A stretch of 64,000 bases of DNA from Saprospiraceae bacterium (GTDB taxonomy: Bacteria; Bacteroidota; Bacteroidia; Chitinophagales; Saprospiraceae): contig JADJPZ010000004.1 in NCBI GenBank assembly GCA_016713025.1, forward strand, positions 992,001-1,056,000. Reading direction: 5' to 3'. The notes below the pieces were generated by a model, which ran no database searches, was not told where the DNA came from, and worked only from the letters and a program-made list of their open reading frames with translations. How positions within the stretch are numbered: position 1 is the first letter of the stretch; every line of letters begins with the position of its first letter. Positions 9,588-20,343 of this stretch are shown piece by piece. A program made the translations under genes and the position numbers.

Positions 9588-10365
9588 AAACTGCTTTGAT
9601 TTACTGATTGAACAATCGACAAAAGTAAACATTGGTAAGCAAAATGGCTGTAATGATCTTGCTTTTTAACTAAAAATTATCATCATAAGGGACATTAGTT
9701 GTAGTGGTAACTAAATTTTTCTAAAATCCAACTTCATTCACCGCACAAATCAAGCTAAATATACTTGTATCAAAATGATAGTATTGGACTCCTCATGGAT
9801 GATCCGATTTGTCTCTTCTGTCAAAAGGTGAAAGTTTTAATTGAAAGCTTTATTAACCGGAGATTTGAATAAAAAATACCAAATATCCACTGAAAATAAG
9901 GTACATTGAATTACTTTTTTATGCGCAATGTAATTTGCTGTAAAATAACTGATTATATGTCATAATTTTTAATTGATCATTGCAAGTTATAGAATAACAA
10001 TATTTTATAAATTACAAATATGTTATATGTGATTCATATTACGATAAAATAAATGTCAAAATTTTTATAATTTTTGATAACCGTTTATATCGTTGTCTAT
10101 GAACTATTTTAAATATTATATTAAGATTTAATGTGACATTCATATTAAAATAACTGCTTATGCATCTATGTTTTTGGTCTGAAATTTGGATTTGTAATAC
10201 AGCAAGATGTGTGAACGATAATCAGTTTTTATGAAAATGATGCAAAGTCTTACAACCTGCCGGTAACCAAGTAGTACACAATATAAGCCTGAAATATCTT
10301 GAGTGGTATGTAAGGTAAATATATTTTTATTAAGCAATTACGAATTTTACAAAATCCATCAATCG
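9588..10365. other. AT-rich intergenic region, no gene seen
   Basis: About 780 bp between divergent genes. Stops occur in all frames and no tRNA-like or repeated structure was found. It presumably holds the promoters for the beta-barrel gene and the giant secreted protein, but no clean TTG-N20-TAnnTTTG pair could be placed. Confidence 0.5.
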
Positions 10366-13300
10366 ATGAAGAACCCATTACTTACACATTTTTTCAGGCT
10401 GATGAAATCAAATTTCTGGAAGCCTATCAGAGTCACTGCTTTTTTGACTTTGGTGATTACCAGTGGTGCTTTGTGCCAGACACCTGCCAGTCCTGCAAAA
10501 TCGGAATGCACATGTCTGAATAATGCTACTACTCCAACTAATGGTCAGTATCGCGACTCCATTAGGTTTAATGCCACCCCAGGTCATGTGTGGGAGTTGA
10601 TAAGTCCTATTTCAGGATTTTATCATCCTGCGTCCCTACCACCGCCGAATGTGCCAATCATTTACTTACCCGGTACCATAATACCAGAAGTTTCACCGGG
10701 TGTTTTTGCGATTGCAGCCAAAAGAGTATCAGGACAAGGTTGGTCTGTCGGAATCAGAAACAAAAACACTGGTGAAATGAATACGGTCACACCCTCACAG
10801 GTCTGTCAGTACCCATTGCATCCTACAGCGATTCTGTTTACGGGAGACGCCAATGTATGCCCCGGAGCAACTGGTAAAGTATACACACTTTCTTCCGGAC
10901 CGACATACAGCAGTTTACTTTGGTCTTTGCCATCTGGTGGAACGATTACTGGTGGGTCTACTACAAGTGCCGCCACCATCACCTGGGGTCCAACGCCAGG
11001 CAGGTACAGCCTCGGTGTCAGTGGTATTGCTTCCAGCTACTCTGGTCAGCCTTTAGGATGTTCATTTACATTGAACAGACCTATCGATGTAGTGGATGTA
11101 GCTGACTACACGACTATAAGAGGTGATTTTGGCAATTGTATAGGTGCAACCGAGAGTTACTCCATTGCAGCTACCTCAGCTCAACTAAATCCTGCAACAA
11201 TTTCTTGGGGCGTTTTCACTGATCCGGCAGCTACTATAACTGCTGTTGGTATTTCAGTGACAAATCCTGGTGGTTCTATCAATTCCAGGACGATCATCTG
11301 GCCCAATGCAATTGGAGTATATTACCTGGCAGTAAGAGGTCAATTCAGAATAAATTCGTCTGCAGATTACTGTTCATTTACCAGCATACAGCGCATAGAC
11401 ATTGTCAATGAAACTACAGTGCCTCCTATGGCATGCAAGAGTCTTGTCAATATTTCTATGAATCCTGACTGTGAGCTCTATTTTCAGGTAAGTCAGTTTC
11501 TGGAAGGACAGACCTTACCTGAATCATCGTTTGATATCATCATCAGAGATCTTGCTACTGGAGCTATCATACCGTACGGAGCTTTAGGTTATCCTTACGT
11601 TGGGAAAACATTGGAAATCAAGGTAGTCCATGAGTGTAGTGGCAACTCTTGTTGGGGTTATGCCAAAATAGAAGATAAATCCATCCCTGATCTGGTATGC
11701 CCTCCCAATCTTACTATCGACTGTGATGACATTGATAGTTTGAATATCACTGGTTTTCCGGTGATGCCTGTGGGTGCAGATACTACACTTATAGCTAAAA
11801 ACAGCTGGAGAGTGACCGACTTTGACAGGTGCAGTGATGTGACTATATCATATGTGGATACAGCTGTGACCTCGTGTACAGCTACTTTCAGTTCTGTCAT
11901 CACCAGAACATGGAGAGCAACAGACAACTATAATAATACATCTTCTTGCAAACAAACCTTAAGTGTCAGAAGATCAACATTGAGAGATGTCATATTTCCG
12001 CCAAGCTGGGACAGTATAGCAGGGCCAAATCCGTCATTAGTAGCATGTGGAAATTGGAAAAAAGAACCTTATATACTTAACGGTATAGTTCAGACAGATT
12101 CAGTACCATCTCCTGATCACACAGGTTGGCCTATAGGTATAGCTTGTCTTAAGTCTCATGTGACCTATACCGACAGAAAGTTACTGCTTTGCGATGGCAA
12201 TACAGAGACATATAAGCTTTTCAGAAAGTGGAGGGTTTTTGATCATTGTGCAAGCAAAGATACATCTTATACACAGTTGATAGCTGTGATGGACAATCAG
12301 CCTCCAGATGTGACTTGTCCAGCTGATGTAACGGTTAAAGGATTTTCTGAAGGTGGTGCAGCTATATTGAACACTGATAATTACAAATGTTCAGGAGATT
12401 GGGTAGTGAGACCTCCAATATTAATAAGTGACTGTTCTGCTGTGACCTGGGATGTATTTTTCAAGCTTGCTGATAAAGATGGCAAAGCTCCTGTTGGCGC
12501 AGAATTCGTAAAATCTGATGGTCAAACCATAGTTGAAGGTACAAGACCGGCCTTTAGAAAGGTCATTGATACACTTGATAGACCTTTTACTATCAAAAAC
12601 TTACCTGTTGGTCAGACTTGGATTCAATATGTTTTCACAGACAAATGTGGTAATATCTCCATTTGTAATACAGAAGTTTTTGTTATTGACAACCAACCAC
12701 CTGTAGCTGTTTGTGACAGAAACAGTGTAGTAGCAATATCAAATGCTGCCGTGAGCGGACAAGCCATAGGTGTTGCCGGCGTATTGACATTTGACGATGG
12801 TAGTCACGACAATTGTGGTATTACATGCATGAAGATACGAAAAGTTGATAGTCTGACAAGCTGGACCAGTTTACCATGTGACAATAAGTTGACATTCAGA
12901 TGCTCAGACGTTGGCAAAAGTATTATGGTGGAGCTGGGAGTGTGGGATGCCGACGGCGCATTCAATTCCTGTATGGTACATGCCAGAATTCAGGATAACA
13001 TTTTCCCTACAGTCAATGCACCTGCAGATATGACCATCAGCTGTAAAGCAAACGTTGATAATCTGAGCCTTTATGGTACAGCCACAGCATCTGACAACTG
13101 TACCCACACGCTGCGTGACTCTATAGTCAGGGATCTCAATACTTGCGGTGTTGGTACTATCCGAAGATTTTTTATAGCTACAGACGGATTTGGCAACAAA
13201 ACAGTCAAATCACAATTGCTTACTGTGCACAATTTGTCACCTGTTAATACTGGTGATATCAATTGGGGACCTGAGATAGTTAACAGAACAAACAATAGTT

Positions 13301-15402
13301 GTATAAGCAGAATCACCCCTGAAGATTTAAACGTGGCAAGGCCAGAATTGTCATCTAGTGCAAAAGCCAATAAATGTTCTAACATGGCTTTTTCTTATGA
13401 AGATGTCGAGTTTAAGTTTTCTGATGGTGTTTGCCGCAAAATACTCAGAACATGGACAGGTATAGACTGGTGTCAGAGTGGCGTCTCATTTTCAAAGTCA
13501 CAACTGATCATGATATCCAATACCGTGGCACCGGTTATTGTAAATGGTTGCCATCAGGATAGCTTGAAGATATCTCCTGAAGGTACTTGCCAGGCAAGAG
13601 TAGAAATTACTGCCAGAGCTACCGAAACTTTATCTGGTGATTGTGTCAGTAATAAGTTAGTCTGGTGGTACGACCTTGATGTCGATGACAATGGTTCTAT
13701 TGATTTCAAAGATGTGGAAGGCAATGTATTCAACAGATTGCTCAATTACGGCAGACACAGACTTATCTGGTATGTGAAGGATGATTGTAATAATGTGACT
13801 TCATGTACCAATATCTTTACTGTGCGTGATACCAAAAAACCGACACCGGTGTGTGTCTCTGATTTAGTGACCGTCATCATGCCCACATCAAGAGAAGTGA
13901 GTATCTGGGCTTCAGATTTCCTTACTCCTTCCACATTTGACAATTGTAGTCCTTATGCTCAGATCCGTGCTTCATTCTCTACAAATCAATCAGATATATC
14001 CAGAACTATCAGATGTAGCGACCTGCGTGGAGCTGCTTTCAGAGATACGGTTTTCAATGTGTATGCTATAGACCAGGAGGGAAACAGTGATTTCTGTACT
14101 GTAAAATTAAGAGTACAAAGCAACAACAATTCTTGCCTTCCGGCGATAATTGAGTCAGTAGGCTTTAAAGGAGCTATTTACTCAGAATCTGCAGAAATGG
14201 TGCAGAATGTACATGTGGGACTGATGTCTGATCAAGTAGAGTTTCCTAAGTCTGTGATGACATCTACGGATGGCAAATGGACAATGGCAGGACTCAAAAT
14301 GTATAAAGACTATATCGTCACAGCAGATAAAAATGATGATGTGCTCAATGGTATTTCCACACTTGATTTAGTCCTGATACAAAGACATATTCTGGGACTT
14401 CAGGAATTGGATTCTCCTTACAAATTGATTGCTGCCGATGTGAACAATTCACAGAAAGTAACCGCTGCCGACCTTGTTGAATTAAGAAAAGTGATTTTGG
14501 GTATAAAATCAGAGTTTGCCAACAATAAGAGCTGGAGATTTATCGATGTGGCACATCAGTTCCGTGATGCTAAAAACCCATTCCCGTTTGTTGAAAAACT
14601 TTCGATGACGAAAGTAGATCATGATGTTGCTGGCCTTGATTTCTATGCAGTGAAGGTAGGTGATGTGAACGGAACAGCGCGCAAAAATGCAAATTCACCT
14701 GTAGCCACTGAACCGAGAACGACTGTACAACTCGAAGCCAATAAAGTCAATGTCAAAAAAGGTGAAGTAGCTGTAGTCACTATAAAAGCCAGTGATTTAC
14801 ATAGTGTTACAGGCCTTCAGATGACACTTGGTCTGAACCATAAGTACGCTGAGCTGATCAATATTACATCAGATGTACTCCAATTGAAATCTGAAAATCT
14901 TGGATTAGTACATCTTTCTGATGGTTTGATCCATCTGAGTTGGAATGACCAAAACCCAGTAATGGTGAAAGATGAGATGATCAGGATCACTTTCAGAGCA
15001 CTTCAGGATATCAATGATATGAATGTGGTGAAATTGGAGAGTGCTTATCTGACCCCTGAAATGTACATTTCAGAAGGTGCAGGCATCAATACACTGAAAG
15101 TAACGCTTCAATCTGTAAATACATCCAAGTCTGCTGCAGATCAGTTTGAGCTGTTCCAAAATGTACCCAATCCATTTAATGCTGCTACTGTCATAGGATT
15201 CAACCTTCCTGCAGCAGAAGTAGTGACACTCAAGATCTTTGATCTGACAGGAAAGCTGATCTACCAGACGAAAGGCAGTTTCAATAAGGGATACAATACC
15301 TTCAGTTTAGATGCCAATGAGCTCCAGCTGAATGGAGTATTGTACTACCAGGTAGAAACGGAACTGAACTCAGCGAACCGCAAAATGATCATCATAAAAT
15401 AA
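10366..15402 (+). CDS. Giant secreted protein with HYR-like, dockerin-like, cohesin-like and T9SS sorting domains
   Basis: 1678-aa T9SS cargo. ATG at 10366 is preferred over GTG 10303 because MKNPLLTHFFRLMKSNFW aligns with the start of the downstream paralogue; a signal peptide ends near TSGALCQ. The body has Cys-rich immunoglobulin-like repeats (ISDCS, DNCG, VWDADG, APADMTISC) resembling HYR modules. Residues ~1321-1380 form a dockerin-like pair (NGISTLDLVLIQRHILGL and AADVNNSQKVTAADLVELRK). A cohesin-like beta domain follows (~1455-1580). The last ~85 residues are a T9SS type A sorting domain (NVPNPFN...LKIFDLTGKLIYQ...YYQVE). Likely a cell-surface adhesin or scaffold, by inference. Confidence 0.85.
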   Translation: MKNPLLTHFFRLMKSNFWKPIRVTAFLTLVITSGALCQTPASPAKSECTCLNNATTPTNGQYRDSIRFNATPGHVWELISPISGFYHPASLPPPNVPIIYLPGTIIPEVSPGVFAIAAKRVSGQGWSVGIRNKNTGEMNTVTPSQVCQYPLHPTAILFTGDANVCPGATGKVYTLSSGPTYSSLLWSLPSGGTITGGSTTSAATITWGPTPGRYSLGVSGIASSYSGQPLGCSFTLNRPIDVVDVADYTTIRGDFGNCIGATESYSIAATSAQLNPATISWGVFTDPAATITAVGISVTNPGGSINSRTIIWPNAIGVYYLAVRGQFRINSSADYCSFTSIQRIDIVNETTVPPMACKSLVNISMNPDCELYFQVSQFLEGQTLPESSFDIIIRDLATGAIIPYGALGYPYVGKTLEIKVVHECSGNSCWGYAKIEDKSIPDLVCPPNLTIDCDDIDSLNITGFPVMPVGADTTLIAKNSWRVTDFDRCSDVTISYVDTAVTSCTATFSSVITRTWRATDNYNNTSSCKQTLSVRRSTLRDVIFPPSWDSIAGPNPSLVACGNWKKEPYILNGIVQTDSVPSPDHTGWPIGIACLKSHVTYTDRKLLLCDGNTETYKLFRKWRVFDHCASKDTSYTQLIAVMDNQPPDVTCPADVTVKGFSEGGAAILNTDNYKCSGDWVVRPPILISDCSAVTWDVFFKLADKDGKAPVGAEFVKSDGQTIVEGTRPAFRKVIDTLDRPFTIKNLPVGQTWIQYVFTDKCGNISICNTEVFVIDNQPPVAVCDRNSVVAISNAAVSGQAIGVAGVLTFDDGSHDNCGITCMKIRKVDSLTSWTSLPCDNKLTFRCSDVGKSIMVELGVWDADGAFNSCMVHARIQDNIFPTVNAPADMTISCKANVDNLSLYGTATASDNCTHTLRDSIVRDLNTCGVGTIRRFFIATDGFGNKTVKSQLLTVHNLSPVNTGDINWGPEIVNRTNNSCISRITPEDLNVARPELSSSAKANKCSNMAFSYEDVEFKFSDGVCRKILRTWTGIDWCQSGVSFSKSQLIMISNTVAPVIVNGCHQDSLKISPEGTCQARVEITARATETLSGDCVSNKLVWWYDLDVDDNGSIDFKDVEGNVFNRLLNYGRHRLIWYVKDDCNNVTSCTNIFTVRDTKKPTPVCVSDLVTVIMPTSREVSIWASDFLTPSTFDNCSPYAQIRASFSTNQSDISRTIRCSDLRGAAFRDTVFNVYAIDQEGNSDFCTVKLRVQSNNNSCLPAIIESVGFKGAIYSESAEMVQNVHVGLMSDQVEFPKSVMTSTDGKWTMAGLKMYKDYIVTADKNDDVLNGISTLDLVLIQRHILGLQELDSPYKLIAADVNNSQKVTAADLVELRKVILGIKSEFANNKSWRFIDVAHQFRDAKNPFPFVEKLSMTKVDHDVAGLDFYAVKVGDVNGTARKNANSPVATEPRTTVQLEANKVNVKKGEVAVVTIKASDLHSVTGLQMTLGLNHKYAELINITSDVLQLKSENLGLVHLSDGLIHLSWNDQNPVMVKDEMIRITFRALQDINDMNVVKLESAYLTPEMYISEGAGINTLKVTLQSVNTSKSAADQFELFQNVPNPFNAATVIGFNLPAAEVVTLKIFDLTGKLIYQTKGSFNKGYNTFSLDANELQLNGVLYYQVETELNSANRKMIIIK

Positions 15403-15423
15403 CACACATATAAAATCAAGGTG

Positions 15424-15459
15424 AACAAGCCGGAGGAAGACGAAATAGTCCGGCTTGTT
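15424..15459 (+). terminator. Hairpin between the two giant genes
   Basis: Perfect 11-bp stem AACAAGCCGGA / TCCGGCTTGTT with a 14-nt loop, 22 bp after the first giant gene. The nearest T-run is about 10 bases further on, so it may be a partial terminator, attenuator or mRNA-stabilising hairpin rather than a strong stop. Confidence 0.5.
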
Positions 15460-15520
15460 GATCTTCATCATTTTTAACATGACACATAACAGATTAAATC
15501 AAAATTTAAAATTTATTACA

Positions 15521-18500
15521 ATGGAAAGACCCTTATTTACACAAGGCATTTTTCTGAACTTAGTTTCAGGAAACTTTAAAGCGATGGTACGGGCATTCTC
15601 AATTGTTTTAACCATAACTCTTATACAAAATTTTGGACAGGCACAAGTCAATTGCAATACGATATTAGCTTGTAGTGACGGAGTGCAGATATCATTAGAT
15701 GATGATTGCAATATGACGATCAATCCATACATGATGATGCCCCAATATACATATCATGCAGATAGTTTTGATGTGGAAGCAACTTTCTTAAATGGAACTT
15801 CCTTGCCTACGGTCAGCGGAGGTACCGATTTACGAGGGAGAATGATCAAAAGGGTTCAAATAGACAGAACGCATGTAGGTATGACTTTAAAGGTGAAAGT
15901 CTCGTTGCGTGGATGTGGTAATTCATGCTGGGGCCATGCAGCTATTGAAGATAAGCTGGCACCTGTGATTAGTACTTGTCCGTGCGAGGAGAGAATCACA
16001 GGGTATACAGGTACAATACCATCAGGCTCTCCAACTTTCAACCGGCCAAATGTGGGATGTGGTACATTTGTAAATGGAGTGAGTTATGTCACGCGTAGTT
16101 TTGCAGTGGATAGCAATGGGGTGGTGGATATATCCTTACCGCAGACAAATACCTGGATATCATTATATCAGGGTACCTTCACTCCCGAAAGCCCATGTAC
16201 AAACCTCATTGCTACTGATGATGATAATATTAGTATTTCTCTGGCGAGAAATAATACCTATATTCTTGTCATCAGTACATCAGGTGTGGGTGGAAATCCT
16301 GCTTTCAACGTTTTTATGGATAGTCGCAAAGGAAGTATAAAATCTTCTGTCACTGCTCTTGTATGTGAAAGTACATGCGGAAGTGAATCAATTATCCTTA
16401 ATGATGCTATTACGAACAGACCTGTATTTACAGATGCATGTGGTGGCACTATCACTTATACCAAAACAGACTCGGTCACAATCCTTCCATGTAGTGCCAG
16501 ATTTGGTAAAATCATCAGAAGACAGTGGACAGCGACTGACCCGAGTGGCAACAAATCGCTTGTGAAAACGCAGTACTTTTATATCAAGAGAGCGACTATC
16601 GCCGAAATCACATGTCCAACAGACTGGATCAGAGATTGTACAGTTTCATACACAAAACTACCAAATGGTGCACCACATCCTACTATGGGTCCAAACCCAA
16701 GTGGAGCTCCTGGTGGAACTGGTTGCGAAAACATCCAGATATTTTATGATGATATCGTTTTTGATCTTTGCGGTGCCGGTATCAAGGTAAACCGACGATG
16801 GACGATCATTGATTGGTGTACAGGAAGGGATACTGTTTGTAGTCAGCTGATAAAGATAGAAGATACACAGAAGCCGATAATCACATGCCCTGCTGACATT
16901 ATAAAAATTCCTGGATCTTTAGAAAATCCTGCAGATATTATCTCTGTTTCATCAGATGGATGTACAGCATCATGGGATGTAAAACCTCCTGTTTCTATAA
17001 GTGATTGTTCAAAAGTAACTTACGATGTTTTCATCAAGTTGGCCGGCAAAGATGGTGGTGCACCTCCTGCAAGTGTTCCATTCGTCAAAGTGGACGGCCA
17101 AACATGGGTTTCAGGTACAAGTCCTGCTTATGCATCTACTATACCTCAGACAGATCGGTCATTCCGAATTGAAGGCTTACCTTTAGGTCGTACGTGGTTG
17201 AAATATGTGGTGACAGATGAATGTGGCAATTCAACAGATTGTTTTACAGAATTAGATGTGGTAGATCGTACTCCTCCTACAGCTATCTGTGAAGATGAGA
17301 CTGTTATTTCTATAGATGATACAGGTTGGGGTGTGCTGAAGGCAATTTCTCTGGACGACCACAGTACTGATAATTGTACACATCCTGACTCACTTAGATT
17401 TGAAGTCAGACGTAAAAACAAATTTTGTCCTGGATATGCCACAGATACCATGTTCAGAAGTGAAGTCAGATTCTGTTGCAGCGATGTGACAGCTCCTGAA
17501 TCTTATCACGCAGTAGTATTGAGGGTACATGACAAAGCAGGAAATTTTAATGAATGCGAGACCACTATAAAAGTACAAAATAAGAGACCTGTCATGATAC
17601 AATGTCCTACCAACAAATCATTGACTTGTGGTGATAGTAGAATTGGTACCTGGGTGTCAGGAACTCAGGCTTTTGACACTACCTTTTTTGGCAAACCTAC
17701 AGTAACAGGAGTATGTGCAGATGCGAATGTGGCAAGCCGAATCATCAGCAACACTATTAATTCTAAGTGTAATACAGGAACAGTGAGCAGAGAGTGGTAC
17801 CTTGTATCACAACCTGCCGTGAAATGTACACAGCAGCTGACTATCATATCCCCTCCTTTCAATTCGTCAAGTGTGACATTTCCTGCTGATATTACATTAT
17901 CAACCTGTGATTTGGGCAAAGCGACGCCTGACTTTCTTAACAGTAAACCAATTGTTTCTAATTTGGGTTGCCGGGATATTGGTATTTCATTTTATGATCA
18001 GGTATTCAGAGATGTGCCCGGTGCTTGTATTAAAGTAATCAGAACTTGGAAAGTTATAGACTGGTGCAGCTATGCCGCTAACCCTGTAGTCGTTGAGCAA
18101 TCTCAAAAAATCCTTTTGACTGGTACCGGACCTGTGACATTTACAGGATGTAACAATCGAACTATCACAGCTAGTCCAGGCAAATGTGATACCACAGTGA
18201 CACTTTCTGTAAACCCCATGGATGACTGCACTGATGAGGAGGAATGGAAATATTCTTGGACATTGAACCTTGATAGCGACAAAGGCAGTTCAATTGATGA
18301 TAACGGTACTACAAACAGTACTACTCAAAATCTTCCAGCGGGTACACACAGAATAAGTTTTACTGTAACAAATGTATGTGGGACTCAGTCCATATGTGCA
18401 TATAATATTACGGTGATAGCCAACAAAGCTCCCACACCTGTATGTTATGGAGAGATAGTGTGGGTGATGGACCGATCTGGAACGACCGATGTATGGGCAA

Positions 18501-20008
18501 ATGATTTCATTCAGTCTACCAGTACCAATATCTGTGGCAGAGCGGCTCAGTTTGACTACTATATTTTCAAAAGAGATAACAATAATATAGTATTCAATAC
18601 TACGACGACAGGTATAACATTAACCTGTGCAGATATTCCAAATGGTCAAGTCGCGAGAATTCCACTAAAAGTATATGTGAGAGATCGTAATAGTGGATTA
18701 TCGGATTTCTGCAATGTCACATTAATTCTACAAGATTCTCCATTGACCAATGCATGTACAGATAGACCAAATCTTTTGCCAGTCATATCCGGCAGAATAT
18801 CGACAGACAGAAATGAAGGTGTTGAGGAAATTGAGGTATCTCTGAAAAACATGACTAGCTCAGCTGAAATCAAGAGTATGACAAAACAAAACGGTGAGTA
18901 CAAACTGGAAGGAGTGGATGTTTTTGATCCAAAATCTATGGGAGCATACAAAAATAATGATATTCTTAACGGTGTATCCACATTGGATTTAGTGATGATA
19001 CAAAGGCATATTTTAGGAATTCAGAAAATTGATTCACCATACAAATTGTTGGCAGCTGATGTTAACAATTCAAGGAATATAACTGCAAGTGACCTAGTTT
19101 CACTCCGAAAGTTGGTTTTGGGAGTCACCAATGAATTTGACAACAATACTTCATGGAGATTTGTACCTTCATCGTATGTATTTTCAGATGTAAACAACCC
19201 ATTTGACTATCCTTTCAAAGTGAATTTTGATTCTCTCTATGAAGATAAAAAGAATGTCAACTTTACAGCTGTAAAAGTGGGAGATGTAAATGGAAGCGTG
19301 GTAGTCAATGCCAAATCAACAGAATTCAGATCAGGCAATACGCTCTTCACTTCTGATGAGATGAAATTTTCTGCTGGTGAAATTGTGAAATTTGAAGTCC
19401 GCGCTGGTGATGATATGTACATATTAGGTACACAATTTGGAATGCATTTTAATGCCGATCAGTTGTTGTTCACTGGTCTGACAAGTGGAGCATTTGATAT
19501 CAAATCACAACATTACAATCCGTTTAATGCTCCAAATGGCAAACTAAATTTCAGCTATGATATAGCTAACGGCAAATTGCTGAAATCTGATGAAGTTTTA
19601 TTCACCATTGAGTTTAAGGCTTTGGCTGGTGGAAATACCAAGAATATCAGATTAGATCAGTCCGTCATCAGACCTGAAGTGTATGATGTAGATGGATCTG
19701 TGCGCAATTTGTTAATCCAGACAAGAGATAGAAATATCAGCCACAGCCAAAATAGTTTGTACCAGAATGAACCAAATCCATTTAAAGAGTCAACTGTCAT
19801 TTCTTTTGAATTGGCCAAACCTGAATTTGTGAAATTGAGAATTCTTGATCTTACTGGTAAGTTGATATATACTTCAAATGGTAATTACGAAAAAGGTTTC
19901 AACAGCATCAATGTGAATAATACACAAATTGGGACTTCTGGTGTGTATTACTATCAGATAGAAGCAGGAGAATTTACCGCAACTAAAAAGATGATTTTAA
20001 TCGAGTAA
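15521..20008 (+). CDS. Giant secreted protein, tandem paralogue with dockerin-like and T9SS sorting domains
   Basis: 1495-aa paralogue of the preceding gene. ATG at 15521 (MERPLFTQGIFLNLVSGNFK) aligns with MKNPLLTHFF of the neighbour and gives a signal region ending TLIQNFGQAQ. It repeats the same order: Cys-rich Ig-like modules (CPADIIKIPG, VTDECGNSTDCF, ICEDETVISIDD), a dockerin-like pair (NGVSTLDLVMIQRHILGI, AADVNNSRNITASDLVSLRK), a cohesin-like stretch and a C-terminal T9SS sorting domain (YQNEPNPFKESTVISFEL...VKLRILDLTGKLIYTS...GVYYYQIE). An extra module near residues 160-280 (TGTIPSGSPTFNRPNVGC) is absent from the first copy. Likely surface-exposed. Confidence 0.85.
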   Translation: MERPLFTQGIFLNLVSGNFKAMVRAFSIVLTITLIQNFGQAQVNCNTILACSDGVQISLDDDCNMTINPYMMMPQYTYHADSFDVEATFLNGTSLPTVSGGTDLRGRMIKRVQIDRTHVGMTLKVKVSLRGCGNSCWGHAAIEDKLAPVISTCPCEERITGYTGTIPSGSPTFNRPNVGCGTFVNGVSYVTRSFAVDSNGVVDISLPQTNTWISLYQGTFTPESPCTNLIATDDDNISISLARNNTYILVISTSGVGGNPAFNVFMDSRKGSIKSSVTALVCESTCGSESIILNDAITNRPVFTDACGGTITYTKTDSVTILPCSARFGKIIRRQWTATDPSGNKSLVKTQYFYIKRATIAEITCPTDWIRDCTVSYTKLPNGAPHPTMGPNPSGAPGGTGCENIQIFYDDIVFDLCGAGIKVNRRWTIIDWCTGRDTVCSQLIKIEDTQKPIITCPADIIKIPGSLENPADIISVSSDGCTASWDVKPPVSISDCSKVTYDVFIKLAGKDGGAPPASVPFVKVDGQTWVSGTSPAYASTIPQTDRSFRIEGLPLGRTWLKYVVTDECGNSTDCFTELDVVDRTPPTAICEDETVISIDDTGWGVLKAISLDDHSTDNCTHPDSLRFEVRRKNKFCPGYATDTMFRSEVRFCCSDVTAPESYHAVVLRVHDKAGNFNECETTIKVQNKRPVMIQCPTNKSLTCGDSRIGTWVSGTQAFDTTFFGKPTVTGVCADANVASRIISNTINSKCNTGTVSREWYLVSQPAVKCTQQLTIISPPFNSSSVTFPADITLSTCDLGKATPDFLNSKPIVSNLGCRDIGISFYDQVFRDVPGACIKVIRTWKVIDWCSYAANPVVVEQSQKILLTGTGPVTFTGCNNRTITASPGKCDTTVTLSVNPMDDCTDEEEWKYSWTLNLDSDKGSSIDDNGTTNSTTQNLPAGTHRISFTVTNVCGTQSICAYNITVIANKAPTPVCYGEIVWVMDRSGTTDVWANDFIQSTSTNICGRAAQFDYYIFKRDNNNIVFNTTTTGITLTCADIPNGQVARIPLKVYVRDRNSGLSDFCNVTLILQDSPLTNACTDRPNLLPVISGRISTDRNEGVEEIEVSLKNMTSSAEIKSMTKQNGEYKLEGVDVFDPKSMGAYKNNDILNGVSTLDLVMIQRHILGIQKIDSPYKLLAADVNNSRNITASDLVSLRKLVLGVTNEFDNNTSWRFVPSSYVFSDVNNPFDYPFKVNFDSLYEDKKNVNFTAVKVGDVNGSVVVNAKSTEFRSGNTLFTSDEMKFSAGEIVKFEVRAGDDMYILGTQFGMHFNADQLLFTGLTSGAFDIKSQHYNPFNAPNGKLNFSYDIANGKLLKSDEVLFTIEFKALAGGNTKNIRLDQSVIRPEVYDVDGSVRNLLIQTRDRNISHSQNSLYQNEPNPFKESTVISFELAKPEFVKLRILDLTGKLIYTSNGNYEKGFNSINVNNTQIGTSGVYYYQIEAGEFTATKKMILIE

Positions 20009-20038
20009 TGTGTTTATAAAAATGATTCTGGGTTTTAT

Positions 20039-20070
20039 AACCGGATATGGCAACATATCCGGTTTTTTTT
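20039..20070 (+). terminator. Rho-independent terminator after the giant genes
   Basis: Eleven-base-pair stem AACCGGATATG / CATATCCGGTT with a GCAA tetraloop, directly followed by a run of T. A textbook intrinsic terminator 31 bp after the stop codon. Confidence 0.88.
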
Positions 20071-20178
20071 GGTTCTAACAATACTATTTTATTAGGACGT
20101 ACTTTACGCAAATAGAGGATTTTTAACGTAAACCTAAAAATCTTAAAGGAATTTCCTATTCCAGACCAAAATTACTGC

Positions 20179-20261
20179 AAAATAAGGCTCCGCCGCCGCG
20201 GATCATTTTTGACTTCGCACCATAGCGATGCTATGATTTGTCGTCAAAAAAAACTTATTTT
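20179..20261 (+). repeat. 83-nt intergenic imperfect palindrome, copy A
   Basis: The ends AAAATAAG/CTTATTTT pair, as do inner TTTTTGAC/GTCAAAAA and ATAGC/GCTAT around a GAT loop. The reverse complement of 26752-26834 has the same 83-nt length and aligns along its whole length, sharing CTCCGCC, ATCA, CTTCGCA, CATAG, CTAT and TGTCG in order. Two diverged copies in non-coding DNA point to a REP/MITE-like dispersed element. It lies between the terminator and the oxidoreductase gene. Confidence 0.65.
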
Positions 20262-20343
20262 ATTGTACTTTTGATCTTCATTAGGGAACTCATTTTAGAT
20301 ATTTAGGTTAAACAAATTCAACAAATAACCACAATGAATATTC

